A program made the translations under genes and the position numbers. DNA of 64,000 nt from DATLSM01 sp963722965 (GTDB lineage: Bacteria > Actinomycetota > Thermoleophilia > Solirubrobacterales > 70-9): contig CAVROX010000011.1 of NCBI GenBank assembly GCA_963722965.1, positions 62,001-126,000 on the forward strand. Direction: 5' to 3'. A model generated the notes under the pieces. That model saw only the letters and a program-made list of their open reading frames with translations. It was not told the DNA's origin and did not search any database. Numbering within the stretch: position 1 is the first letter of the stretch; each line of letters starts with the position of its first letter. This document shows positions 47,766 through 56,953 of the stretch, piece after piece.

Positions 47766-48699
47766 CGAAGGGCCCGGTGACGGTGCCGCGCAAGACGTCG
47801 GTGCCGGTGTAGGTGGGGGTGCCTTTTTGCCTTTTGGCGATTGCCAGCGAGGCCGCGAGGGTGGAGTTCTTGGTCAGGGAGATGTCGATCTGATCGAAGG
47901 CACCGCTGGCCAGGTATGCGAGCACTTCGGCGGGCAAGGGATACTGCGCGGCGAGCCTGCCGGAGCGACCGACTTTGGTCGCAGCCAGCGGGATCCGAAG
48001 TTTGGGCGAGCGGTAGAGCCAGACCGTGTAGGACTCTCCCGCGGGTGAGGGTTCAAGCCCGCTGGCTTCGACCTGTAGGACGACGGTTTTTTTAATCCGT
48101 CCGAACAGGGCACGGCCGCTGGCGCTGCCGCCGTTGACCGGAGAGAGGGTCGCCTGAGTCAGTTTGGGGTTGGAGGTCGCGTTGGTGGTGCCGGGCTGGC
48201 TCGTGGCCGAAGCGTTGGTTGAGTTCGAGGAAGAGTGGCTTCCACCGGAGAGGGCCAAGATCAGGATTAAGGCGACTCCAACGATCGCGGCCACCGCGGC
48301 CGCGAGCACTCGCTGGTCCTTGGGCACCGGTATCGCTGGCCGGCGCGTGCGGGGAGGGGAGGGATGGGAGGGGATTTGCGGAGAAGTTGGCTTGGCCTTG
48401 GGTTCCTCGACCTGCCCCTTCGGGGGCGCCACCTCCAGCTCGGCTTGGGGCGGACCCGGTTGGAGGGACTCGGGCGCAGACTCGACCACCTCCTCAGATC
48501 TCGTTGTTGCCTTCGCCTCGGACTCCGGGACGGCCTCAGCAGCGCCCCGTGCGGTCTGATCGACCTCCGCCAGGGCCTCTTTCACCCTGCTGCGCACTTC
48601 CTCGACGCTCAGCCCCATCAGCGCGGCGATGTCCTCATAGCCCTGCTCTCGCTGTGCGAGCAGCCGGAGCATCGCCCTCTGGTCGTCGCTGAGTGCCAC
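47755..48699 (-). CDS. Membrane protein with sigma-4-like HTH and RskA-like outer domain
   Basis: The 314-residue protein starts with about 48 residues resembling the end of sigma region 4 (DDQRAMLRLLAQREQGYEDI, AALMGLSVEEVRSRVKEAL). A Glu/Pro-rich linker follows to residue 125, then one membrane helix at 131-150, a Ser/Asn/Thr-rich spacer, and a beta-rich C-terminal domain resembling the extracytoplasmic part of RskA anti-sigma factors (QVEASGLEPSPAGESYTVWLYRSP). The topology would place the HTH inside and the sensor-like domain outside. GTG 48699 is preferred; an eight-base-spaced TAGGCT lies upstream. It diverges from the thioesterase gene. The function is unknown. Confidence 0.75.
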   Translation of the reverse strand: MALSDDQRAMLRLLAQREQGYEDIAALMGLSVEEVRSRVKEALAEVDQTARGAAEAVPESEAKATTRSEEVVESAPESLQPGPPQAELEVAPPKGQVEEPKAKPTSPQIPSHPSPPRTRRPAIPVPKDQRVLAAAVAAIVGVALILILALSGGSHSSSNSTNASATSQPGTTNATSNPKLTQATLSPVNGGSASGRALFGRIKKTVVLQVEASGLEPSPAGESYTVWLYRSPKLRIPLAATKVGRSGRLAAQYPLPAEVLAYLASGAFDQIDISLTKNSTLAASLAIAKRQKGTPTYTGTDVLRGTVTGPFVKK

Positions 48700-48707
48700 G
48701 GGCCGAG

Positions 48708-48764
48708 AGCCTATGGCAGAGCGGGGACCGTCGCCGTGCAGCGAGCTGAGCAAGGGCCTAAGGT
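48708..48764. promoter_or_regulatory. Divergent -10 elements between the HTH-RskA gene and the thioesterase gene
   Basis: On the plus strand TAAGGT (48759-48764) ends seven bases before GTG 48772. On the minus strand TAGGCT (48713-48708) ends eight bases before GTG 48699. Both fit leaderless or nearly leaderless starts, and the 72-base gap serves both genes. Confidence 0.5.
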
Positions 48765-48771
48765 GCCGCCG

Positions 48772-49176
48772 GTGAGCGATGATCCGCGCGGGCTGCACCC
48801 TGATTTCGATGCCCTGCTCGGCACCGAGTGGATCGACGATGACCCCGACCATGCCCGCGTCCGCCTGCAGATCCGCGATGAGCTGCGTCAGGCGGTCGGC
48901 CTCCTGCACGGCGGCGTGATCTCCACCCTGGTTGAGAGCGTCTGCTCGCGCGCAACGGCGCGGGCCGTGTATGGCGAGGAAATGGCGGCGATGGGGCAGT
49001 CCATCTCGGTCAGCTTCATTCGTCCACTCACCCAGGGCTACGCCGAAGTGATCGCCCGCGCCCGCCACCGCGGCCGCACGACCTGGGTATGGGAGGCTGA
49101 GGTCAACGACGCCGCTGGCAGGCTCTGCGCGATCGCCCAGATGACGATCGCGATCAGGCCGCAAACCCGGGCCTGA
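48772..49176 (+). CDS. PaaI-type hotdog-fold thioesterase
   Basis: The 134-residue protein has the hotdog pattern of the PaaI/YiiD group: RDELRQAVGLLHGGVISTLVESVCSRAT with the HGG motif and acidic residue in the central helix, then MGQSISVSFIRPLTQG. These enzymes hydrolyse acyl-CoA esters, often aromatic or short-chain. GTG 48772 is supported by the TAAGGT element seven bases upstream; a longer frame lies antisense to the neighbour. It converges with nadE. The substrate is not known. Confidence 0.85.
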   Translation: MSDDPRGLHPDFDALLGTEWIDDDPDHARVRLQIRDELRQAVGLLHGGVISTLVESVCSRATARAVYGEEMAAMGQSISVSFIRPLTQGYAEVIARARHRGRTTWVWEAEVNDAAGRLCAIAQMTIAIRPQTRA

Positions 49177-49249
49177 GCCGCCCGCGCCCGCTCGCCAAGT
49201 GCGCGATTTGCCCCCGACGTTTCCAGCTCTTGGCCGCAGGCAGATCCGA

Positions 49250-50916
49250 TCAACCGCCAAAGCGGTTGGTGATCGGCAGTCGCCGGTCTCGGCCAAAGGC
49301 CTTCGGGGTGATGCGGATGCCAGGCGCAGCCTGACGGCGCTTGTACTCGGAGCGGTCGACCATCCGGATCACCTCGTCGACGACGTCAGCCGGCAGCCCG
49401 CTGGCGATCATCTCCTCGCGCCCTTCGTCGCGCTCGACGTAGGCGGCGAGGATTCGGTCGAGCAGCTCATAGGGCGGGAGGGAGTCGCTGTCGAGCTGGT
49501 CGGGACGCAGCTCTGCCGAGGGATCGCGCTCAAGCACCGAGGCGGGAACCAGCTCGCGTCCGGCACGTTCGTTGCGGCGGCGGACGAGCTCGTAGACGAG
49601 GGTCTTGGGCACGTCCTTGATCACCGCGAAGCCGCCCGCCATGTCACCGTAGAGGGTGGCGTAGCCAACCGACATCTCGCTCTTGTTCCCGGTGGTCAGA
49701 ACCAACCAGCCGTGCTTGTTGGAGAGGGCCATCATCAGGTTGCCCCTGATCCGCGCCTGGACGTTCTCGGCGGCGAGGTCGGGCTCTGAGGGTCGCGTCG
49801 GATCGCGCGGCAGCGACCGGCCCTCGGCGCCGTCCTCGATTTCCGCGAACGGGCCGGCGAGGGCCTCGCCATAGGCATCCATCGCGCTCGCGATCGGGAT
49901 CTCGACCAGATCGCAGCCGAGGTTGACGGCGACGGCCCGGGCGTCGGCCTGTGTCTCAGCGCTGGAATGAGGCGAGGGCATCACCACGCAGCTGACGTGC
50001 TCGGCCCCGACCGCGTCAGCCGCGAGCAGCGCGACCAGGGCGGAATCGATCCCCCCGAGAGGGCGAGGCCGACGTGGCGGAAGCCGTTCTTCTCGACGTA
50101 GTCGCGCAGGCCGAGGACCAGCGCCGCGTAGACCTCATCGAGGTCAGAGAGAGGTCCGGCGAGCCGGCCCGGGGCGGGGGGGGGAAGATCGCAGACGAGC
50201 AACTCCTCTTCGAACTGGGCGGCGCGGGCGATCACCTGCCCGCCGGGGTCGACCACGAAGCTCTGCCCGTCGAAGACCAGCTCGTCCTGGCCGCCGATCA
50301 GATTGCAAAAGGCAAAGGCGGCGCCGTAGGCGCGGGCCCGGGAGGCAAACATCTCTTCACGCTCGGCACCCTTGCCGCGGTGGTAGGGGGAGCCCGACGG
50401 GTTCGCGATCAGCCCAGCTCCCGCCGCCACCTCAACGGAGGCCGGCGGACCCTCAACCCAGCAGTCCTCGCAGATCGTCAGTCCTACTTTCTCGCCAGCG
50501 ACCTCGATCGTCAGCGGCTCTCTCCCCGACACGAAATAGCGCTGCTCGTCGAATACGGCGTAGTTGGGCAAGCGGATCTTGCGGTAGACCGAGCGCAGGG
50601 CGCCGTCGGCGAGAACGGCGAGTGAGTTATGGGCGTGGCGGAAGTCGCCACCGTCGGAGACGGGCTCGGCAAAGCCGACCAAGACGGTCACTCCGCTCAC
50701 CCCGCGGGCGAGCTCCTCGACCGCGCGCTGGCTGGCCTGCACGAAGTGGCGCTTCAGGTACAGGTCCTCAGCGGGGTAGCCGGGCACGCACAACTCCGGG
50801 AATATCGCCAGCTCAGCACCGGCGGCTCGGGCGTGCTCGATCCACTCCGCGATCTTCCTCGCGTTGCCGTCGATGTCACCCACGGTGGGGTTGATCTGGG
50901 CGAGGGCTAGGCGCAC
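49250..50916 (-). CDS. nadE: Glutamine-dependent NAD+ synthetase (apparent frameshift)
   Basis: NadE amidates deamido-NAD+ using glutamine. The N-terminal nitrilase domain (residues 1-265) has the Glu (IFPELCVPGYPAEDL), Lys (VYRKIRLPNYAVFDE) and Cys (LTICEDCW) triad. The C-terminal synthetase domain has NVQARIRGNLMMALSN, LVLTTGNKSEMSVGYATLYGDM and RITPKAFG. The ATP loop SGGIDSALVALLA is split between frames at a run of six C (50051-50056 on the plus strand). One more base there joins LALSGG to IDSAL and restores 555 residues. As in leuC, a missing base in a seven-base run is the likely cause. Confidence 0.93.
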
Positions 50917-51053
50917 GACAGGCCGGCGGTTGAGGGAGAAATCACAGGCGAAGTATCGCCGCCCCGAACGCCGGAGCGGCCGCTAGCGCTAAGACCGGGA
51001 TCAGAGGCCTTGGCGCCTCGCCCGCTGCGATCGCTGGCCGCGAAGGGTGGCGA

Positions 51054-52502
51054 CTAAGCCCGAGCCTCGGGAGCAGCCACGGCCCCGTGGCTCGCCTCGC
51101 CGCGCGGTCTCTTTGAACCGGCGCGTCGGCGCTGCGGCGGCGCGGTGGCGACTGTTTCGCGGATCGCCGCCTCGAGATCGAGGGCGAAGCTGTCGAGGTC
51201 TGCCATCGCGTCGTAGTCGCCGACCAGGCCGAAGTTGACCTGGCCGTTGTAGGACATGATCCCGACACAGAGCGCCTGTCGGCGGGCCAGCGGCACCATC
51301 GGGAAGATCGACTCCATCTGGCGGCCAAGGACGTAGAGCGGGAGCTGAGGCCCGGGCACGTTGGTGACGACCAGGTTGAAGAATCGCTGCGCGGGCTGCA
51401 GGCGAGCGGCCTGGGCAGCGATCGTCGGTGGAGCGAAGTCGGTGATCCTGGTCAGGATCTCTGCACCCACGGCTTGCCCGGAGGCCTTCAGGTCGCCCAT
51501 CGTCTCGGTGAGCAGGCGCAGCCGCTCGATCGGGTCCTCGCACCAGACGGGCAAGGGCGCCATCATCGCTGCGATCCGGTTGCCGAGCGCCCCGTGCTCC
51601 TCGTCGGCCCGGACGCTGACCGGGACCATCGCCCGCATCTCCAACCCGTCGGTGTCGTGGCCGCGGGCGCGCAGGTAGTTACCGAGCGCACCGGCGACGA
51701 TCGAGAGAATGACGTCGTTGACGGTTCCGCCGTGGACGTCCTTGACCCGCTTGAGCCCGGCGAGGTCCGTTTGGGCGATCGCGAAGCGCCGGTGGGGACC
51801 GATCTCAACGTTGAACGGCGTCGAGGGGGCGGCGATCCCGGCGCCAATGATCTTGCCGGTCGCTCCGATCCCTCGCGCGACCTGGCGCGGCCCGCGCAGC
51901 GCCGCGCGGACCCCGCGCACGATCTCCCTGGGGCTGGTTAGGCGCTCGCGCAGCGCGTCGCCGAGCAGCTCAAGGTCAGTTGGCTCGGGCCGCGCGAGCC
52001 ACTTCGGGGACGGGGCCGGCGCGGGAGGCTCGCGATCGAGGTCAAAGAGCACCGTCGTGATGTCGACCCCCGAGACGCCATCGACCAGCGCGTGGTGGCT
52101 CTTGCCGACCACGGCGAAGCGCCCGTCACGCAAGCCCTCAACCAGCCACAGCTCCCAGAGCGGCTTGGTGCGGTCGAGCTGCTGGGAGAATATCCGGGCC
52201 GCTAGGTTGCGCAGCTGCTCCTCAGAGCCTGGCGCGGGCAACGCGGTCTGGCGTACGTGGTAATCGAGGTTGAGGTGAGGATCATCGACCCAGACCGGCC
52301 GGCCCTGACCGAAGGGGACGAAGCGCAGCTTCTGGCGGAAGCGTGGCACCAGGTGCAGGCGCGATGCGATGTGATCGCGGAACTCTTCGTGGCTGAGCGC
52401 TGGCCCCTCGAAGATGATCGTTGAGGCGACGTGCATGTGGGCCCCGGCACGCTCCATATGCAAAAAAGAGGAGTCAAGCCCGCTTAGCCTGTCATCAGCC
52501 AC
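51054..52502 (-). CDS. Wax ester synthase/diacylglycerol acyltransferase (WS/DGAT)
   Basis: The 482-residue protein has the WS/DGAT start DRLSGLDSSFLHMERAGAHMHV, the active-site HHxxxDG in KSHHALVDGVSGVD, a central VNDVILSIVAGALGNYLR, and the C-terminal VVTNVPGPQLPLYVLG. It joins acyl-CoA to a fatty alcohol or diacylglycerol to make wax esters or triacylglycerols at the membrane. GTG 52502 gives the usual short N terminus; TTG 52535, overlapping the dinB stop, is an alternative. It probably shares a transcript with dinB. Confidence 0.92.
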   Translation of the reverse strand: MADDRLSGLDSSFLHMERAGAHMHVASTIIFEGPALSHEEFRDHIASRLHLVPRFRQKLRFVPFGQGRPVWVDDPHLNLDYHVRQTALPAPGSEEQLRNLAARIFSQQLDRTKPLWELWLVEGLRDGRFAVVGKSHHALVDGVSGVDITTVLFDLDREPPAPAPSPKWLARPEPTDLELLGDALRERLTSPREIVRGVRAALRGPRQVARGIGATGKIIGAGIAAPSTPFNVEIGPHRRFAIAQTDLAGLKRVKDVHGGTVNDVILSIVAGALGNYLRARGHDTDGLEMRAMVPVSVRADEEHGALGNRIAAMMAPLPVWCEDPIERLRLLTETMGDLKASGQAVGAEILTRITDFAPPTIAAQAARLQPAQRFFNLVVTNVPGPQLPLYVLGRQMESIFPMVPLARRQALCVGIMSYNGQVNFGLVGDYDAMADLDSFALDLEAAIRETVATAPPQRRRAGSKRPRGEASHGAVAAPEARA

Positions 52503-52531
52503 GTCGCCATCTTCGCAGACCCCGCGGGGCG

Positions 52532-53623
52532 TCAATCGGAAACGGCGAGCTGAAGCTGGTCCTCTCCGTCGCTTTGATCGGCGCCCTCGCCGCTCTCCCG
52601 TCCAAAGGAGGCCACGCGAACCCCGAGCAGTCGCACCGGGCGTGGCGGATCGTAGGCGCGAAACAGCTCGCGGGCGATTGACCCAACCAAGGCCGGGTCG
52701 GCGGTCGGGCGCGCCACCGTCTGGGAGCGGGTCACGTTTGTCCAGTCCTCAAGCCGCACCTTGATTCCGATCGTGCGACCGGCCAGGCCGCGGGAGCTCA
52801 GCCGGCCGCAGAGCTCCTCGGCGAGGCCGGTAAGCACGGACTCCAGCACCGCGCGCTCGGAGACGTCGACGTCGAAAGTCCTCTCAGCCGACTGCGACTT
52901 CGCCTCGCGGATGACGCTCAGCGGCGTGTTGTCTTCAAAGCGAGCGCGACTGAGCAGCCAGCGGCCCAACCGCGGCCCGAAGGCGTCGGACAGTGACGCT
53001 GGGTCCGCGCCACGCAGCGCCGCCAGGCTCTCGATACCCATCCGCTCAAGCTTGGTCGCGGTTTTCGGCCCGATGCCGGGGACCAGGCCGGGCCCGTGTT
53101 TGGCGAACCGCTCGATTGCCTCAGCGCGCGAGAGAACGGCGAGGCCCCCTGGCTTTCCCAGCTCGCTCACGATCTTGGCCAGCAGGCGGTTCTCAGAGAT
53201 GCCGATCGAGCAGCTCAGTCCCGTCTCCGCACGGATCTCCGTCGCGATCCGCCGCATGATCGCCTTCGGCGAGAACAGGCCGCTGAGGTCTACGTAGGCC
53301 TCGTCGAGACCGACGACCTCAACCGTCTCCGCGTGAGCGCGCAAAATCCCCATCACCCGCCTGGAGGCATCCCGGTAGGCCGTGAAGTCGGGCCTCAGAT
53401 AGACCGCGTCCGGCAGACGCCGCCGGGCCACGGCCGCCGGCATTGCGGAGTGGATCCCCGCCAGCTTGCGAGCCTCATAGCTGGCCGTCGTCACCACAGC
53501 CCGCGGCCCCGAACCACAGACGACAACTGGCTTTCCCCGAAGCTCAGGCCGGCGCTGTAGCTCCACCGAGGCATAGAAAGCGTCCATGTCGACCAATGCA
53601 ATGCAGTGCGCCCAATCCCTCAC
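52532..53623 (-). CDS. dinB: DNA polymerase IV (Y family)
   Basis: This translesion polymerase has 363 residues. The catalytic acidic residues lie in ALVDMDAFYASVELQRRP and VEVVGLDEAYVDLSG. CSIGISENRLLAKIVSELGKPGG, the helix-hairpin-helix VPGIGPKTATKLERMGI and a little-finger domain follow. It lacks an obvious C-terminal clamp-binding motif beyond DQLQLAVSD, where QLQL could serve. GTG 53623 is chosen because TACAGT ends seven bases upstream and the core starts at once; the longer frame to 53836 has unrelated residues. Confidence 0.93.
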   Translation of the reverse strand: MRDWAHCIALVDMDAFYASVELQRRPELRGKPVVVCGSGPRAVVTTASYEARKLAGIHSAMPAAVARRRLPDAVYLRPDFTAYRDASRRVMGILRAHAETVEVVGLDEAYVDLSGLFSPKAIMRRIATEIRAETGLSCSIGISENRLLAKIVSELGKPGGLAVLSRAEAIERFAKHGPGLVPGIGPKTATKLERMGIESLAALRGADPASLSDAFGPRLGRWLLSRARFEDNTPLSVIREAKSQSAERTFDVDVSERAVLESVLTGLAEELCGRLSSRGLAGRTIGIKVRLEDWTNVTRSQTVARPTADPALVGSIARELFRAYDPPRPVRLLGVRVASFGRESGEGADQSDGEDQLQLAVSD

Positions 53624-53630
53624 GTCTGGA

Positions 53631-53790
53631 ACTGTAGGCCTGGCCTCGGCGCATGGCGGGATGGCGATTTTCCCCGACCCGCTCCGCTTCGCCTCAGGTG
53701 ACCTCGCTGCGGGCTCCGCATGCGCCGTGCGCGAGGTGCCAACTCCCGTGCAGGGATCGCCCTGCCCCTGAACCCTGGCGTCCTTAGACT
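53631..53790. promoter_or_regulatory. Divergent leaderless promoters of dinB and the small gene
   Basis: On the minus strand TACAGT (53636-53631) ends seven bases before dinB GTG 53623. On the plus strand TAGACT (53785-53790) ends six bases before ATG 53797. The 173-base region holds nothing else I recognise, and no LexA-type site was seen. Confidence 0.5.
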
Positions 53791-53796
53791 GCAGCC

Positions 53797-54081
53797 ATGG
53801 CATCGGCTGAGGTAAAGAACCTCGAGGCGATTTCAAGGGCGATCGACCAGCACAACTCGGGTTGCCCGTTCCCTGCGGCCGAGGTGCGGATGAGCCCGTT
53901 TGAGGTCGAGCGGCTTGGCTGGGAGGAGATTCGCGGCCTACCCGTGGTTCCCGACCCCGAGATCGGGACAGGGCGCTTCCGGATCGTCTGCTCCCGCGAA
54001 ATGGACGGCAGCGGCCTGGAGGAGGTCGAGGCCGTCGGCCAGGAGCTTGAGTTGGAGAAGATCGGGCCGGCCCGCAACTAG
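53797..54081 (+). CDS. Small conserved-looking protein of unknown function
   Basis: The 94-residue protein is not one I recognise. It is soluble, acidic and has a single Cys (NSGCPFPAAEVRMSPFEVERLGW). The start is supported by the TAGACT element six bases upstream, and codon use matches the neighbours. It overlaps the opposing ccdA stop by four bases. Confidence 0.65.
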   Translation: MASAEVKNLEAISRAIDQHNSGCPFPAAEVRMSPFEVERLGWEEIRGLPVVPDPEIGTGRFRIVCSREMDGSGLEEVEAVGQELELEKIGPARN

Positions 54082-54836
54082 ACCTGGCTCCAAAAATCCA
54101 AGCCGACGCTCGATAGCCAGTTCTGAGCCTCGATGTTGAGCTGAAATAGCTGGCCGGTCCAAATCAAAACGCCCATCGCGATCAGGATCAGGCCGCCGGT
54201 TGCGACTATCGCCTGATAATGGCGCTTGATCACCGCAAAGGCCGTGGTCATTCGAGAGAAGGCGATCGCGGTCAACAGGAAGGGGATCGCCAGGCCGGCC
54301 GAATAGACGGCGAGTAGGAAAGCGCCGCGCCCGGCGGAGCCAGAAAGGGAGGCAGCCGAGAGGATGGCGCCCAGGGTGGGGCCAATGCAGGGGGTCCAGG
54401 CGATCGCAAAGGCCGCACCGGCGACGATCGGACCGCCCTTTCCCGCCCGCGCGAGCAGACCATCGACGTGCCACTCGCGGTTCAACCTGGCGACGAACAA
54501 CGAGGAGACGAAGAGGATGCCCATGGCGATGATCAGCGCGCCTGAGATCTTGGTCAACAGTTCCTTGTTTTCCTCAAGGGCCATGCCAAGTCCGGTCGCG
54601 GTAAGCCCAAGCAAGATGAAGATCGCCGAGAAGCTGGCGACGAAGAGCAGACTGGGAGCGAGAACCCGCCGCCAGCCGGCGCTCTCGAGTTCCGCCGCAG
54701 ACACTCCGGTGACCGCCGAAAGGTAACCGGGCACCAAGGGAAGCACGCAGGGAGAGAGGAAGGAGACGACACCGGCCGCAAGCGCGGCGAAGATGCCGAC
54801 GCCGGCAGCCGGGTCGGTGCTGATTGCTGCGATCAA
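54078..54836 (-). CDS. ccdA: Cytochrome c biogenesis/thiol transport protein CcdA
   Basis: The 252-residue membrane protein has six or so helices. The family Cys pairs lie in VSFLSPCVLPLVPGYLSAVTG and AIAWTPCIGPTLGAIL, through which electrons pass from cytoplasmic thioredoxin to proteins outside. The start is TTG 54836, with TACCCT nine bases upstream. Cytochrome c maturation partners (ResB, ResC, a thioredoxin-like protein) are not present in the window. Confidence 0.92.
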   Translation of the reverse strand: MIAAISTDPAAGVGIFAALAAGVVSFLSPCVLPLVPGYLSAVTGVSAAELESAGWRRVLAPSLLFVASFSAIFILLGLTATGLGMALEENKELLTKISGALIIAMGILFVSSLFVARLNREWHVDGLLARAGKGGPIVAGAAFAIAWTPCIGPTLGAILSAASLSGSAGRGAFLLAVYSAGLAIPFLLTAIAFSRMTTAFAVIKRHYQAIVATGGLILIAMGVLIWTGQLFQLNIEAQNWLSSVGLDFWSQV

Positions 54837-54925
54837 ACCAACCCCAGGGTACCTTCGAGCGAGTCAGATCCAAGCCCGGGCGGCCTTCCTTGCAATCGAC
54901 CGGGAGGCCGTGGAGACTGGCGGAG

Positions 54926-55609
54926 ATGGAGCCGAGCGCGCTGATTCTCAACTGCACCTTGAAAAAGTCGCCGGAGCCATCCAACACGCAGGGATTGATC
55001 GACTTGGTCACCGACCACTTCGACGACCTCGGCGTCGCGCACGAGACGCTTCGGCCGGTCGACTACAAGGTTCCCTTCGGCGTCGTCTCCGACATGGGCG
55101 ACGGCGACCAATGGCCCGTGATCCTCGAGAAAGTTCTCGCCGCCGATATCTTGGTCATCGCGATGTCGATCTGGTTCGGCGTTCGCAGCAGCGTCTGTCA
55201 GATGGTGATCGAGCGCCTCGACGGCACCTACAACACGACCAACGATGTCGGCCAGTACCCCCTCTACAACAAGGTCGGCGGCGTCGTGATCACCGGTAAT
55301 GAGGACGGTGCCCACGCCTGTGCGGAGACCACCCTGTTTAACCTGAGCCACCTCGGCTGCGCGATACCGCCCAACGCCGACACCTACTGGGTGGGAGACG
55401 CCGGCCCCGGGCCATCGTTCCTGGAGGCGGGGGGGAGGGACCACCCCTATACCCAAAAGACAGCGCGCTGGATGGCCCACAACGTCGTCCACCTCGCCCG
55501 CATCCTCAAGCAGAACCCGATCCCCCCCGAGGGGAACACTGTCCCCGGTTGGCAGCCGGAGGACTGCGGCGGCCACGAAGACCGGATGCCCGGCGGCCAC
55601 GTCGGCTGA
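54926..55609 (+). CDS. NADPH-dependent FMN reductase / flavodoxin-fold protein
   Basis: The 227-residue protein starts with the flavodoxin-like strand and phosphate loop ALILNCTLKKSPEPSNT. DILVIAMSIWFGVRSSVCQMVIERL, YNKVGGVVITGNEDGA and the C-terminal helix HPYTQKTARWMAHNVVHLAR follow. It likely reduces flavin or quinone with NAD(P)H. ATG 54926 is preceded by a GGCGGAG site; a longer frame overlaps ccdA antisense and lacks similarity. The physiological substrate is unknown. Confidence 0.83.
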   Translation: MEPSALILNCTLKKSPEPSNTQGLIDLVTDHFDDLGVAHETLRPVDYKVPFGVVSDMGDGDQWPVILEKVLAADILVIAMSIWFGVRSSVCQMVIERLDGTYNTTNDVGQYPLYNKVGGVVITGNEDGAHACAETTLFNLSHLGCAIPPNADTYWVGDAGPGPSFLEAGGRDHPYTQKTARWMAHNVVHLARILKQNPIPPEGNTVPGWQPEDCGGHEDRMPGGHVG

Positions 55610-55733
55610 ACGGATCGAAGGCCACGGAATGGGGGAGGGGACCCGATCTCCCGCTGAAAGCCCCGGCCCGGTAGATTTCCTGGCTACGCAGCCAAACCGC
55701 CGCGCAACCGCGGGGAGACAACAGGAGCCAGAT

Positions 55734-56927
55734 TTGAGCAAGCGTACGTTCGTGATCGGAGTCGGGATGACCAAGTTCGAGAAGCCCGGTACCAAGCAGG
55801 GCGATTACCCGGACTGGGCAAGGGAAGCGGGCGAGCGGGCGCTGGCCGATGCCGGCATCCCCTATGCGGACGTCGAGCAGGCCTACGCGGGCTACTGCTA
55901 CGGCGACTCCACCTACGGCCAGCGTGCGCTCTACCAACTCGGCCTCACCGGGATCCCCGTGGTCAATGTCAACAACAACTGCTCGACCGGCTCCTCGGCG
56001 CTTTTCTTGGCTCGCCAAGCCGTCAAGGGCGGCCTGGTCGACTGCGCCCTGGCGATCGGCTTCGAGAAGATGGAGCCCGGCTCGCTCGGGGTCAAGTACA
56101 CCGACCGCACCAACGCCCTCGACCGACACGCGACGCGGATGTTCGAGATCCGCGACCCCGAGGCCTCCCCGCCGGCACCGCAAATGTTTGGCAACGCCGG
56201 CCGCGACCACATGGAGAAGTACGGCTCCACTCCCGACCACTACGCCTGGATCGGGTGGAAGAACCACAAGCACTCGGTCAACAACCCGTTCGCCCAGTTC
56301 CAGGACGAGTACTCCCTCCAAGACATCAAGGACGCGAGGATGATCCACGACCCGCTGACCAAGCTTCAGTGCTCGCCCACCTCAGACGGTTCGGCCTGCG
56401 CGATCGTCGCCTCGGAGAGCTACGTCGAGGGCCACGACCTCTGGGAGCAGGCGGTCGAGATTGCCGGCCAGGCGATGGTCACCGACCTCAGCTCCACCTT
56501 CGACGAGAGCGCCGACTGTATGACGATCGTCGGCTCTGAGATGTCACGGCAGGCCGCCCGGGAAGCCTATGAGGAGGCCCAGGTGGCAGCCGATGAAGTC
56601 GACGTCTGCGAGCTGCATGACTGCTTCAGCGCCAACGAGCTGATCACCTACGAAGCCCTCGGCTTCGCCGCCGAGGGCGAGGCCCACCGGCTGATCGACG
56701 AAGAAGCGACCACCTACGGGGGCAAGGTCGTCGTCAATCCCTCGGGTGGACTGATCTCCAAGGGCCATCCGCTCGGCGCGACCGGGTTGGCGCAGTGCTC
56801 GGAGCTGACCTGGCAGCTTCGGGGCCAGGCGGACAGGCGCCAGGTGGAGGGCGCGAAGCTCGCGCTCCAGCACAACATCGGCCTCGGCGGAGCCGCCGTG
56901 GTCACGGTCTACAAGCCGGCGGCCTGA
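55734..56927 (+). CDS. SCP-x-type thiolase / lipid-transfer protein
   Basis: The 397-residue thiolase has the nucleophilic Cys in NVNNNCSTGSSALFLARQ, VDVCELHDCFSANELITYEALG, and the catalytic His in SGGLISKGHPLGATGLAQ. The final HNIGLGGAAVVTVYKP replaces the usual CxG motif, as in SCP-x thiolases, whose relatives in actinobacteria act in steroid or lipid side-chain breakdown. TTG 55734, eight bases after an AGGAG site, gives the standard KRTFVIGVGMTKFEKPG start; the longer frame adds unrelated residues. The SDR gene follows 26 bases later. Confidence 0.88.
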   Translation: MSKRTFVIGVGMTKFEKPGTKQGDYPDWAREAGERALADAGIPYADVEQAYAGYCYGDSTYGQRALYQLGLTGIPVVNVNNNCSTGSSALFLARQAVKGGLVDCALAIGFEKMEPGSLGVKYTDRTNALDRHATRMFEIRDPEASPPAPQMFGNAGRDHMEKYGSTPDHYAWIGWKNHKHSVNNPFAQFQDEYSLQDIKDARMIHDPLTKLQCSPTSDGSACAIVASESYVEGHDLWEQAVEIAGQAMVTDLSSTFDESADCMTIVGSEMSRQAAREAYEEAQVAADEVDVCELHDCFSANELITYEALGFAAEGEAHRLIDEEATTYGGKVVVNPSGGLISKGHPLGATGLAQCSELTWQLRGQADRRQVEGAKLALQHNIGLGGAAVVTVYKPAA

Positions 56928-56953
56928 CGGACAGCCGGGGGGAGGAGGTCGAG

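Noticed and set aside
53624..53836. N-terminal 71-residue extension of dinB
   Set aside because: It has no similarity to polymerase IV. A -10 element seven bases before GTG 53623 and the conserved core support the shorter form.
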